Shown here piece after piece: positions 33,891 to 42,052 of a DNA stretch of 50,822 bases. Within the stretch, counting starts at the first letter, position 1, and every line of letters begins with the position of its first letter. Both the position numbers and the translations under genes were made by a program. The stretch is taken from assembly GCA_938028625.1 (NCBI GenBank), contig CALIZB010000030.1, positions 1-50,822 of the forward strand. Reading direction: 5' to 3'. Source of the stretch: an uncultured Bacteroidia bacterium (lineage in GTDB: Bacteria; Bacteroidota; Bacteroidia; JANWVE01). The notes under the pieces were generated by a model. The model saw only the letters and a list, made by a program, of their open reading frames with translations, was not told where the DNA came from and searched no databases.

Positions 33891-35684
33891 ATGCAAGAGG
33901 ACAACAAAACTACTGTGGAAATAGAAACTTTTGAAGAATTAAAAGAACTCAAACTCGCTATTATTGCCGAGGCACAAAAACACGTGCAACCTGCTGACTG
34001 GAAAGAAGGTTCAGATAAATTTAAGGAACTGCGCAAAAAATGGGCAGAAATTTCTGAAAATGCCAAAGTTGTTGTAGAAGAGGAAGATGCTAAGTTAAAT
34101 GAAAGATTTAACAAAATCTATGATACTTTCTACAAAAACAGAGATGAATACTATGCAGGAATAGAACAAGAAAAAGCCAATAATGCGAAACGCAAACACG
34201 CTCTTATAGATGAACTTAAAGAAATTATTCATCAAGGAAAAGCCATAGACTCTATTCAGAGAGTAAAAAAAATACAGGAAGAATTTAAGGAAATAGGCGC
34301 TACTCCTATAAGCGAAACTGAAAACCTGCAAAAAAGTTTTCAGGCATTGCTAGACCAGATTTATGCAGAAGTAAAACTGTATTACGAACTCAAAGACATA
34401 GATAGAAAAAAAAATCTTGAAGAAAAAATTTCCTTATGCGAACAAGCAGAAGCACTTATTCACGAAACAGATGTAAAATTGGCTATTCAGCGTGTACGCA
34501 CTCTATACAATGCATGGAAAGAAATTGGTCATGTGCCTCAAGAGCACACAGAAACAATATGGGAACGTTTTAAGAAAGCCACAGATGCCATAAATGCACG
34601 GTACAATGAATACTTACAGACTGTACAAAAAGAACAACAAGAAAATTTATCCAAAAAAGAAGCCCTTTGTACAGAAATACAAACTTTTGTAGACGGTATT
34701 AACATACAGAACAAATCCACAAACTGGAAAGAATATCAGGCAAAAATAGAAGCTTTTGAGCAACAGTGGGAAGCTATCGGATATGTACCCAAAGAACAAA
34801 GTGATGAGATATGGAAAAAATACAGGGGAATTATCGGTCAGTTTTATGGTAAACAAAAAGAGTTCTTTAAACTCAGACAGCAGGAAAGAGAAAATGCTAT
34901 TCAGCAAAAAATGGCACTTATTGAAGCCGTAGAAGCTCTCAAAGACAGTACAGAATGGGATAAAACTACTGCCGCCCTTAAAAAATATCAGGAAGAATGG
35001 AAAAACACAGGATTTTTGAATGAAAAAGAAGGCAAACCTCTATGGGAAAGATTCAGAGCAGCATGCGATTATTTCTTTAACCAGCGCAAGGCTTTTTATG
35101 AACAGGCAGAAGAGGAAAGAAACAAAAACTTAGAGGAAAAAGAACGCATCTGTGCAGAAATTGAGAGTTTTATAGAACAAGAACCTAATGAAGAAAACAC
35201 AAATAAGGTTAAAGAATATCAAAAAGCATGGAAAACACTCGGAGAAGTTCCTATAAAAGAAAAAAATAAAATATGGAATCGCTTTACCCAAGCCTGCGAT
35301 GCTTATTTTGACCATCTCAGAAGTTTTAACAAAAAAGGATTTGTAAAAACTAAAAATCAAAACAAGCATAATCAAAATTATCAACAGAATGATAGTAACG
35401 ATGAAGGTAAAATAAATAAAAAACTCAAAGCCCTGCAACAAGAAAAAGAACAGTTGGAAAACAACCTCTCTTTCTTTGCCAAAGGTAAATCTGGGGACAG
35501 TTTGAGAAACACAGTTCAAACTCAAATTGATAAAATAAACGCACACATTGAGTCCCTAAAAGCAGAACTTAAAGCTATCAGAAAAGCTAAAAAAGATGCT
35601 GAAAACAACATTCGGACTGAAAACAACGCAGAAAACACCATAGTTGAAAATACAGAAATCCAGGAAGAAACCAAAACAGATTAG
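33891..35684 (+). CDS. DUF349-repeat protein, six copies
   Basis: A 597-residue, very charged helical protein with no signal peptide. It has six tandem DUF349-type repeats of about 75 residues, each with a W-x5-6-G-x-(V)P and (I/L)W-x-(R/K)(F/Y) core: FKELRKKWAEI, IQEEFKEIGATP, YNAWKEIGHVPQE, FEQQWEAIGYVPKE, YQEEWKNTGFLNE and YQKAWKTLGEVPIKE. The last about 110 residues are a coiled coil (LKALQQEKEQLENNLSFF) and an acidic tail. DUF349 proteins are widespread in Bacteroidota and of unknown function. It is a single-gene unit ended by a strong terminator that is merged with the next promoter. Confidence 0.85.
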   Translation: MQEDNKTTVEIETFEELKELKLAIIAEAQKHVQPADWKEGSDKFKELRKKWAEISENAKVVVEEEDAKLNERFNKIYDTFYKNRDEYYAGIEQEKANNAKRKHALIDELKEIIHQGKAIDSIQRVKKIQEEFKEIGATPISETENLQKSFQALLDQIYAEVKLYYELKDIDRKKNLEEKISLCEQAEALIHETDVKLAIQRVRTLYNAWKEIGHVPQEHTETIWERFKKATDAINARYNEYLQTVQKEQQENLSKKEALCTEIQTFVDGINIQNKSTNWKEYQAKIEAFEQQWEAIGYVPKEQSDEIWKKYRGIIGQFYGKQKEFFKLRQQERENAIQQKMALIEAVEALKDSTEWDKTTAALKKYQEEWKNTGFLNEKEGKPLWERFRAACDYFFNQRKAFYEQAEEERNKNLEEKERICAEIESFIEQEPNEENTNKVKEYQKAWKTLGEVPIKEKNKIWNRFTQACDAYFDHLRSFNKKGFVKTKNQNKHNQNYQQNDSNDEGKINKKLKALQQEKEQLENNLSFFAKGKSGDSLRNTVQTQIDKINAHIESLKAELKAIRKAKKDAENNIRTENNAENTIVENTEIQEETKTD

Positions 35685-35709
35685 ATTTCTCACAAATTTT
35701 ATATTTTAC

Positions 35710-35743
35710 ATCAGTGTTTGGTAAAAACAAACACTGATTTTTT
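35710..35743 (+). terminator. Terminator of the DUF349 gene, overlapping the dcd promoter
   Basis: A perfect 11-bp stem (35710-35720 with 35728-35738, 7-nt loop) is followed by TTTTTT (35738-35743). The TTTG of the left arm can also serve as the -33 element of dcd. Confidence 0.82.
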
Positions 35744-35750
35744 ATTTTTG
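35717..35750 (+). promoter_or_regulatory. Promoter of dcd, leaderless type
   Basis: TTTG (35717-35720), 22 nt, TATTTTTG (35743-35750), then 5 nt to the ATG at 35756. The spacing between elements is slightly long. Confidence 0.52.
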
Positions 35751-35755
35751 CGGAT

Positions 35756-36295
35756 ATGATTTTAACCGATATCCAGATTCTTAAAGAAATAGAAAACGGA
35801 AATATCAAAATAGAACCTTTTGATAAAACTTGTTTAGGAACAAATAGTTATGATGTACATTTAAGCAAACATTTGGCTACTTACAAAGATGAAATTTTAG
35901 ATGCTAAAAAACATAATCTTATCATACATTTTGAAATTCCTGAAGAGGGATACATTCTTTTACCTAATCGTTTGTATTTAGGTTCAACTTTGGAATATAC
36001 AGAAACATTTAATGCTGTTCCTTTTTTAGAAGGTAAAAGTTCTGTGGGACGCTTGGGTATAGATATTCATGCCACCGCAGGAAAAGGCGATATTGGTTTT
36101 TGTAACCATTGGACATTGGAAATATCTGTTTCTCAACCTGTACGCGTGTACGCAGGTATGCCTATAGGACAATTGATTTACTTTGAAGCCAAAGGAGAAG
36201 TTATGAATTATTATCATAAAAAGCCCTCAGCTAAATATAATGAACGCTCTCCTTTACCCAAAGAGTCTATGATGTGGAAGAATTTTGTAAAGTAA
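35756..36295 (+). CDS. dcd: dCTP deaminase
   Basis: A 179-residue trimeric enzyme of the dUTPase-like fold that deaminates dCTP to dUTP, feeding dTTP synthesis. MILTDIQILKEIENGNIKIEPF and LGTNSYDVHLSKHLATY are the standard start, and LEGKSSVGRLGIDIHATAGKGDIGF plus HWTLEISVSQPVRVYAGMPIGQLIYF hold the nucleotide site and the catalytic glutamate (TLE). The closing SAKYNERSPLPKESMMWKNFV is the family end. Nothing suggests a special defence version. It is followed after 8 nt by the 3' end of the convergent CARF gene with no hairpin between. Confidence 0.94.
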   Translation: MILTDIQILKEIENGNIKIEPFDKTCLGTNSYDVHLSKHLATYKDEILDAKKHNLIIHFEIPEEGYILLPNRLYLGSTLEYTETFNAVPFLEGKSSVGRLGIDIHATAGKGDIGFCNHWTLEISVSQPVRVYAGMPIGQLIYFEAKGEVMNYYHKKPSAKYNERSPLPKESMMWKNFVK

Positions 36296-36303
36296 AACTA
36301 AAT

Positions 36304-37509
36304 TCATTTTAGTTTTGGAAATTTTATTTTATCTTCTACTTCAAATGTCTCTTCAATAAATGAAATAAAATCTTGGCAAGTGTCTTTTTTTATAGGAGCT
36401 TGCCCATGTGCTAAACGAGAGTAGTTTCGTACAAATAATAGTTTTTTGAATTTATCTTGTTTTTCAAAGAAAGTTTTTGCTCTCTTATTTTTAGCTTTTT
36501 CATCAAGAACCTTAAAAGCATCAAATAATCCTAATTCTACTTTTTGTTGACTTTTTGAAATTGCCGCGTACTTTTTCTTCAAAGTATCAGGTAAAAAATC
36601 CAAACTTACAGCATCAGTTTTTATTTGAAATTCTTTTTCAAATTCTATCTGGGCAATCATTTCAACAAGTCTGTATAATCTTGATACAGCATCATCATAT
36701 TTTCCTTCATCAAATCGCCTTTTTGCATTTGATAATAAATCAACTAGGTCTATTTCGCTTAACTTTGATTCTTCACTCCCCTCTTTGAGCTTGTGCAAAT
36801 CAGTTTTATGCTCTTCAATTAATTTTTTTAACCCATGTTCAACTGCAATTTTAAGGTCAATTAAATTTAGTTTTTCAGATGCTTGCTTAAAATTAAATCT
36901 ATCCCATTGACCATAAGCCTCTGATAAAACCATATAAAAGTTTATCTTTTCTTTATATGTAGGATGTATGTTCGTACTTTCTAATAAGCTATAAGCACTA
37001 TCAAACTGATAATGATTAAATAACTCTTTAAAGAACTTTATCTTCTGTTGAGTAAAAATTGCACTAGGAGATAACAGATAAGGACGTTCTGTACCTGACA
37101 TTACTCGCCCTTGGACATCACGCGATCCAGCAACATAACTTAGTGTTTTTATTTCTCGGGCAATTGAAGCACTAACTAACGCGGCAGACATAGATTTTGT
37201 TCCACTTGTATAATCCGCAACAATCTCCTCAGGAGTATAGCCCTTTTTAATAATCTCATCAATGTAGTCTGAATACTCTTGATACAATATCTCAACATCA
37301 TTAACTTCATTAAGTTGTTTGACTATAACATCATTATCATCTCTATTTTTGGATAATTTTGTTAATATGTTATTTAATGTTTTTTCGCTCTCTGCTGAAT
37401 ATATGAAAAACAGTAAATTGGGATTTTGCTGACGAATAGAAAAAACTATTCCGTCATCTACTCCTGAACCTGTTCCAATAGTGATTATCATTGCTTTTTT
37501 CATGTTCAT
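36304..37509 (-). CDS. CARF-HEPN protein, Cas02710 (TIGR02710) type, stand-alone
   Basis: A 401-residue protein of the CRISPR-associated Cas02710 family. The N-terminal CARF Rossmann domain (about residues 1-150) has IITIGTGSG (8-16) and the ligand-loop motif DYTSGTKSMSAAL (99-111). The middle is helical. The C-terminal HEPN domain (about 260-390) contains RRFDEGKYDDAVSRLYRLVE and the ribonuclease signature R361-x6-H368 (RNYSRLAH). CARF domains bind cyclic oligoadenylate made by type III CRISPR complexes, and HEPN domains cut RNA, so it is a predicted cOA-activated RNase like Csm6/Csx1. No cas gene or CRISPR array occurs in the window. It has its own TATATTTG box upstream. ATG at 37509 or 37503 could be the start. 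Confidence 0.85.
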   Translation of the reverse strand: MNMKKAMIITIGTGSGVDDGIVFSIRQQNPNLLFFIYSAESEKTLNNILTKLSKNRDDNDVIVKQLNEVNDVEILYQEYSDYIDEIIKKGYTPEEIVADYTSGTKSMSAALVSASIAREIKTLSYVAGSRDVQGRVMSGTERPYLLSPSAIFTQQKIKFFKELFNHYQFDSAYSLLESTNIHPTYKEKINFYMVLSEAYGQWDRFNFKQASEKLNLIDLKIAVEHGLKKLIEEHKTDLHKLKEGSEESKLSEIDLVDLLSNAKRRFDEGKYDDAVSRLYRLVEMIAQIEFEKEFQIKTDAVSLDFLPDTLKKKYAAISKSQQKVELGLFDAFKVLDEKAKNKRAKTFFEKQDKFKKLLFVRNYSRLAHGQAPIKKDTCQDFISFIEETFEVEDKIKFPKLK

Positions 37510-37532
37510 TTATGAATATCGGATTAGTAGTA

Positions 37533-37540
37533 CAAATATA
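37533..37540 (-). promoter_or_regulatory. -7 box TATATTTG of the CARF-HEPN gene
   Basis: Exact TANNTTTG on the minus strand, 23 nt before the ATG at 37509. No clear -33 TTTG. It is back to back with the POT promoter in a 157-nt divergent region. Confidence 0.42.
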
Positions 37541-37597
37541 TTCCATATTTTTATTAAGTAAGAAATTGAATGTACAAATGAACAGAAATTCAAAAAA

Positions 37598-37629
37598 TTT
37601 GTTTAGTAGCATTTGTTTATTTAGTTTTG
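37598..37629 (+). promoter_or_regulatory. Promoter of the POT transporter gene
   Basis: TTTG (37598-37601), 20 nt, TAGTTTTG (37622-37629), then 37 nt to the ATG at 37667. Near-ideal match. Confidence 0.62.
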
Positions 37630-37666
37630 AACTTCGCAAATCATCAAATTTAACCTAATATTTATT

Positions 37667-39610
37667 ATGAGTTCAAGTACAAAACACCCCAGAGGACTGT
37701 ATTTGCTGTTTTTCACCGAAATGTGGGAACGTTTCAGCTACTATGGTATGCGTGCCATTTTTACCTTGTATATGGCAAAAGCGCTTTTGTTTGATAAAGC
37801 ATTAAGTTCCAGTATTTATGGAAGTTATACAGGATTAGTTTATTTAACACCGCTTATTGGGGGTTATGTGGCAGACAGATACTGGGGTAACAGGCGTTCT
37901 ATTCTGTTTGGTGGTATTCTTATGGCAATAGGACAACTTTTAATGTTTGCCAGCGGAAGTGTGTACAGTAGCAGTACTACCACAGCCTCTTCTTTAATGT
38001 TTTTAGGACTTGGTTTTTTAATATTCGGTAATGGATTTTTCAAGCCTAATATTTCTACTATGGTAGGGCAATTGTATCCTGCTAATGACAAACGAGTAGA
38101 TAGTGCTTTTACCATATTTTATATGGGCATCAATTTGGGGGCGTTTTTTGCACCTTTGGTATGCGGAGGCTTAGGAGATACAGGTAATCCCTCTGACTTC
38201 AAATGGGGATTTCTCGCCGCAGGTACAGGTATGATTATCAGTATATTATCTTTTTATTTTTTCAAAGATAAGTATATTATTACTCCCGAAGGTCTGCCTA
38301 TTGGGGATAAGCCTAAAAAAGAACTTAAAACAGAAAGCACTCCCGCACCTAAAATCAATACCAAAGAAATTCTTAAATGGTTGGGCATTGAAGTACTGGT
38401 ATGGATATTCTGCAAAGGTGTATTAGGATTTGATATTATTGGTGCGTTTATTTACTCGCTGGGTTTTGTGGCCCCTGCTTATGTGATTTCAGATAAAAGT
38501 CTGAACAAAATAGAAAGACACAGAATATGGGTAATTTACATTGCCGCATTCTTTGTAATTTTCTTTTGGGCGGCTTTTGAACAAGCAGGCGCATCTTTAA
38601 CGTTCTTTGCCGAAGAACAAACTAATAGACAATTAGGGAGTATAACCATACCTACCAGCTATTTTCAGAGTATCAATGCAGTAGCTATAGTTATTTTTGC
38701 ACCTGTTTTTGCTATCATATGGACAGAATTGGCTAAAAGAAACAAAGAACCTAATTCCCCTTTGAAGCAGGCTATAGGTTTGTTTTTACTTGCTGTAGGG
38801 TATCTTATTATTGCTTTTGGTGTAAAAGGTATATCCCCTGAAACCAAAGTAAGCATGCTTTGGCTGATTACATTGTATTTACTACATACCTTTGGGGAAT
38901 TATGTTTATCTCCTATCGGTTTATCTATGGTAGTAAAACTTGCACCTGTCCGTTTTGCATCTTTGTTAATGGGAATTTGGTTTTTGTCTACCGCAATGGC
39001 AAATAAATTTGCAGGTGATTTAAGTGCTTTATACCCTGATGAAATTAAACAGGAAGGCAATATCAGTGCGGTTTCTTATACATTCAAGCAAGATACCATT
39101 CAAAAAAGCATTTCTCGTATAGATAGCAGTTATGTTAAATTACTGCCCAAAGAAAGTGCAGTTTGGAAACTTACTCGCAGTAATGATAGTTACAAAGCCC
39201 CCGAAACAAGTGCATTTGAACAGTTCTTAATTAATCTTGGATTAAGGAAAGCACCACAAAAACCTAAAGACTCTTTACTTGCTATCACTCAACTTCCTAA
39301 TCCAAATGGGTATAAACTCTCAGAATATCATACAAAATTGATAGGTTTAAGCAGTAAAGATATTTATAGAACCTATTTTAGTGAAGACGGTAAAACAGCT
39401 TATTTGCTCAAAGCTAAAAAAGATAATACGGTTGAAATTCAGTATTGGAACTTATCTCCGAAAAAACCACACTTTATAGGATTTGAAATAACCAACCTAT
39501 ACAGTTTCTTTATGATATTTGTAGGTATGGCAGGTATGGCTTCCGTGATATTGTTTGTTATATCTAAAAAATTATACAACATGATGCACGAAGAAGTAAA
39601 GGATAAATAA
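37667..39610 (+). CDS. POT-family proton/oligopeptide transporter
   Basis: A 647-residue inner-membrane di/tripeptide importer of the MFS. The proton-site motif ExxERF is in FTEMWERFSYYGMRA (residues about 17-31). The two PTR2 signatures are GGYVADRYWGNRRSILFGG and FTIFYMGINLGAFFAPLVCGG. Further helices are spread over about residues 50-455. Between FAGDLSALYPDE (about 450) and the last helix (LYSFFMIFVGMAGMASVILFV, about 611-631) lies a soluble insert of about 150 residues with no hydrophobic segment, longer than in E. coli DtpA (500 residues). Such inserts occur in other Bacteroidota POT proteins; their role is unknown. Confidence 0.9.
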   Translation: MSSSTKHPRGLYLLFFTEMWERFSYYGMRAIFTLYMAKALLFDKALSSSIYGSYTGLVYLTPLIGGYVADRYWGNRRSILFGGILMAIGQLLMFASGSVYSSSTTTASSLMFLGLGFLIFGNGFFKPNISTMVGQLYPANDKRVDSAFTIFYMGINLGAFFAPLVCGGLGDTGNPSDFKWGFLAAGTGMIISILSFYFFKDKYIITPEGLPIGDKPKKELKTESTPAPKINTKEILKWLGIEVLVWIFCKGVLGFDIIGAFIYSLGFVAPAYVISDKSLNKIERHRIWVIYIAAFFVIFFWAAFEQAGASLTFFAEEQTNRQLGSITIPTSYFQSINAVAIVIFAPVFAIIWTELAKRNKEPNSPLKQAIGLFLLAVGYLIIAFGVKGISPETKVSMLWLITLYLLHTFGELCLSPIGLSMVVKLAPVRFASLLMGIWFLSTAMANKFAGDLSALYPDEIKQEGNISAVSYTFKQDTIQKSISRIDSSYVKLLPKESAVWKLTRSNDSYKAPETSAFEQFLINLGLRKAPQKPKDSLLAITQLPNPNGYKLSEYHTKLIGLSSKDIYRTYFSEDGKTAYLLKAKKDNTVEIQYWNLSPKKPHFIGFEITNLYSFFMIFVGMAGMASVILFVISKKLYNMMHEEVKDK

Positions 39611-39634
39611 TTGTAACTCCTGAAATTACTTAAT

Positions 39635-39668
39635 ATCCCTGACCGTTAAACAGTCAGGGATGTTTTTT
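39635..39668 (+). terminator. Rho-independent terminator of the POT gene
   Basis: A perfect 9-bp GC-containing stem (39635-39643 with 39653-39661, 9-nt loop), then GTTTTTT. It overlaps the stop codon of the convergent membrane-protein gene. Confidence 0.82.
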
Positions 39669-40350
39669 ATGGTGTAATAAAATTTGTATCAATTTTATCG
39701 CTTGGGGTTTCATTTTCATTTTTTTCAGGAATATGTGTATCTTTTTTCATTTTAATAGCAAGAATAACCGCAGATACTAATGCTGTAAATACTCCGAGAG
39801 TGTTTACATAAAAACTATATTGAAGTATAATACCAAGTGCTTTTACGCCACTGTCGCTGAATTTTTGCACTATATAGATTTGGCATGCTAATAAAAAAAA
39901 CAGGGTTAAATTAACATTGATATACAAACACTTAAAATTATTTTTAACTGCCATCAGTATAGGAATAATGTATAGTAACCCGTATGCTATCAGGACTATC
40001 ATGGAAGTTGTTTTATCTTCTAATTTTACATTATTGCTTTGAAATACACTGTATGCCATATAAAAAAACGTCAGCATAAGTAAGCCACTGCTTATGGGTA
40101 CAAAACGCATATTCTTTTCATTGAGAAGTATTCCTGCCCATACCCATAAAGCACAGAGAATAGCTGTTACTATTGTAATTACTTTGAGATTTTGAATAAG
40201 TTTTATGATATCAGTAGCAAAAAATAGGGCAAGTCCTTCAATTTTTATCCATGTAAGGATACAACTTATGAGTGTGAGCAAAATACCACCCGAAAATACT
40301 TTTACGGGGATATTGGAAAAATATATTTTTTTAATCTGTTCGTTTATCAT
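39667..40350 (-). CDS. Six-helix membrane protein, unknown function
   Basis: A 227-residue polytopic protein. About six hydrophobic segments can be seen: GGILLTLISCILTWI, VITIVTAILCALWVWAGIL, ISSGLLMLTFFYMAYSVF, SMIVLIAYGLLYIIPILMAV, VNLTLFFLLACQIYIV and YVNTLGVFTALVSAVILAIKM. The C-terminal about 25 residues are charged and probably cytoplasmic (KKDTHIPEKNENETPSDKID). No conserved motif or family was recognised. It starts 4 nt after an exact TACTTTTG box directly behind the terminator of the upstream TPR gene, so it is its own transcription unit. Confidence 0.68.
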   Translation of the reverse strand: MINEQIKKIYFSNIPVKVFSGGILLTLISCILTWIKIEGLALFFATDIIKLIQNLKVITIVTAILCALWVWAGILLNEKNMRFVPISSGLLMLTFFYMAYSVFQSNNVKLEDKTTSMIVLIAYGLLYIIPILMAVKNNFKCLYINVNLTLFFLLACQIYIVQKFSDSGVKALGIILQYSFYVNTLGVFTALVSAVILAIKMKKDTHIPEKNENETPSDKIDTNFITP

Positions 40351-40354
40351 AACA

Positions 40355-40362
40355 CAAAAGTA
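40355..40362 (-). promoter_or_regulatory. -7 box TACTTTTG of the six-helix protein gene, leaderless type
   Basis: Exact TANNTTTG on the minus strand, 4 nt before the ATG at 40350. A second TACTTTTG (40379-40386) lies in the loop of the preceding terminator. Confidence 0.52.
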
Positions 40363-40365
40363 ATG

Positions 40366-40400
40366 AAAAACAGCAAGACAAAAGTATTTTACCTTGCTGT
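40366..40400 (-). terminator. Terminator of the TPR-protein gene
   Basis: On the minus strand an 8-bp stem (40393-40400 with 40370-40377, 15-nt loop) is followed by five U's. It lies 25 nt past the stop codon. Confidence 0.72.
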
Positions 40401-40424
40401 GTAAAAAAGAGAAAAATATATGTT

Positions 40425-42047
40425 CTAGCCTTTTTTCTTCAATTGTTCTACGGCGTCTTTTACTTCTTTGTTATTGGGGTCAAACTCTAATGCTTTTTGA
40501 TACATTTCAATAGCTTTTTTATTATCATCATTTTGCAGGTAGTAATAACCCAGATAAGAATACGCGTTAGCATTATCTTTTTTATAGATGTCTTTTGAAG
40601 CGTCAGGAATAGCTATAAACTGCTCATAGAAAGGTTTGGCAAGCCATTTTTTTTGTTTAGGGTCTTTAATGTCTTTATTGACGTCCTGCTCTATAATACT
40701 ATTACAGTATGCTCTCCATAGAGGACCCTGTGGGGAGGAAGGCGCAAGTTCCATTACTTTCATATAGGCAGTATCGGCTTTGCCATACATTTTTTCAAAG
40801 TAATAGCATCTACCAAGATAGATATAGTCATTTACGCTAGGTTTAAGATTTTGAATTTTATATTCATACTCCGCAATGGCTTCTTTGTATTTTTTCATAA
40901 AGAAGTAAGAAGTTGCCATATCTCCGCGTATTTCTTGTTTTTTAGGGTCTAATTCCAATACTTTTTTATAGTTTTCGATGGCAAGCGAGTCTTTTTTCTG
41001 TTTGGAAAGACATCGTGCAAGGTATTCGTAATCAGAAGCAAGTATGGTATCATTAGCTTTTTTTACTTTAAACATCTGATTGAGATATTTTTCACCATTT
41101 TCATATTCTTTGAGTTCAAAAGCGGCATAACCTGCCAATCTGTTTATCAGGAATACAGAGTTATCAATCCCGTTTGCAGTGGCAGTGATTTTTTTAAGAC
41201 TTTCAAAATCTTTCATTAGGTACATCAGACGAGCGTACTGTTTATAGAAATCCATGGTAGGTTCTGCCATAGAGAGATATTTGTCATAGTACTCTTTGGA
41301 CTTATTGTATTTACGAGCTTGGTAATATAAATCTCCGAGTTCTTTGTAGCTTGTGGCATTATTGGGAGCAAGTTCTATCGCTTTAAGGTAAGCGGCTTCG
41401 GCAGCATCAAAACTTTTACCTTGTTTGTATAGGCGGGCTTTGTGAATATGATAATGTCCTTTTTTAGGTTGATTTTTATCATTTAGTTCAGCGTCATCGT
41501 AGGCTTTAAGGGCATTTGTACCGTCATTCATAGCACGGTAGGCATCACCTTTGAGAATATAAGTATGAATATTTTTAGGGTCTAATTTCAAGGATTGTTC
41601 TATTAGGGTTAGAGCATATTTAGCATCTTTGGCAGTGTGGTGTATGTATACTTCTGCGCACTCATTAAGTACATTTACATCTTTATTAGCAGTTATAGAA
41701 AGTGCTTTATCTGTATTTTTTCTTGCTTCTGCAAGATTACTGCCTTCTGCATTTACTTTGGCTAATCCGATATAGTTCCAGGCACTGTTGGAAACTTTTT
41801 CTGTACCCATAGCAAAATAGATACGCGCAGAGTCTAATTTTTCACATTCAAGATACAGTTCTCCCAGTCTATAATAAGCTTCGGCATTAGAGGGACTACT
41901 TTCAATGATTTTTTTAAATAATTTTGATGCAGAATTATATTTGTGTGCATGCCATAAGGAAGTAGCCTCATCTATAGATTGTGCATGTATGCATAAACTG
42001 AAGATACTAATAAGATAAATTATTCCAATTTTTTTGAACGAGTTCAT
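40425..42047 (-). CDS. Secreted tetratricopeptide-repeat protein
   Basis: A 540-residue exported TPR protein. The signal peptide is MNSFKKIGIIYLISIFSLCIHAQ if translation starts at ATG 42047. The mature part is about a dozen 34-residue TPR units, such as AEAYYRLGELYLECEKLDSARIYF, ATSYKELGDLYYQARKYNKSKEYY and ANAYSYLGYYYLQNDDNKKAIEMYQKALEFDPN, forming a protein-binding superhelix. No other domain is seen. It probably acts as a periplasmic scaffold; partners are unknown. The start at 42065 (TTG) is rejected because the TAATTTTG box lies between it and 42047. Confidence 0.83.
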   Translation of the reverse strand: MNSFKKIGIIYLISIFSLCIHAQSIDEATSLWHAHKYNSASKLFKKIIESSPSNAEAYYRLGELYLECEKLDSARIYFAMGTEKVSNSAWNYIGLAKVNAEGSNLAEARKNTDKALSITANKDVNVLNECAEVYIHHTAKDAKYALTLIEQSLKLDPKNIHTYILKGDAYRAMNDGTNALKAYDDAELNDKNQPKKGHYHIHKARLYKQGKSFDAAEAAYLKAIELAPNNATSYKELGDLYYQARKYNKSKEYYDKYLSMAEPTMDFYKQYARLMYLMKDFESLKKITATANGIDNSVFLINRLAGYAAFELKEYENGEKYLNQMFKVKKANDTILASDYEYLARCLSKQKKDSLAIENYKKVLELDPKKQEIRGDMATSYFFMKKYKEAIAEYEYKIQNLKPSVNDYIYLGRCYYFEKMYGKADTAYMKVMELAPSSPQGPLWRAYCNSIIEQDVNKDIKDPKQKKWLAKPFYEQFIAIPDASKDIYKKDNANAYSYLGYYYLQNDDNKKAIEMYQKALEFDPNNKEVKDAVEQLKKKG

Positions 42048-42052
42048 AACTG

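Noticed and set aside
35130-35546. 138-residue phenylalanine-rich minus-strand frame
   Set aside because: It mirrors the Lys/Glu-rich DUF349 coding sequence and so looks hydrophobic only by antisense composition.
35756-36295. dCTP deaminase as a phage-defence gene paired with the CARF protein
   Set aside because: Defensive deaminases exist, but this one has the full housekeeping Dcd sequence and length, its own promoter and opposite orientation.
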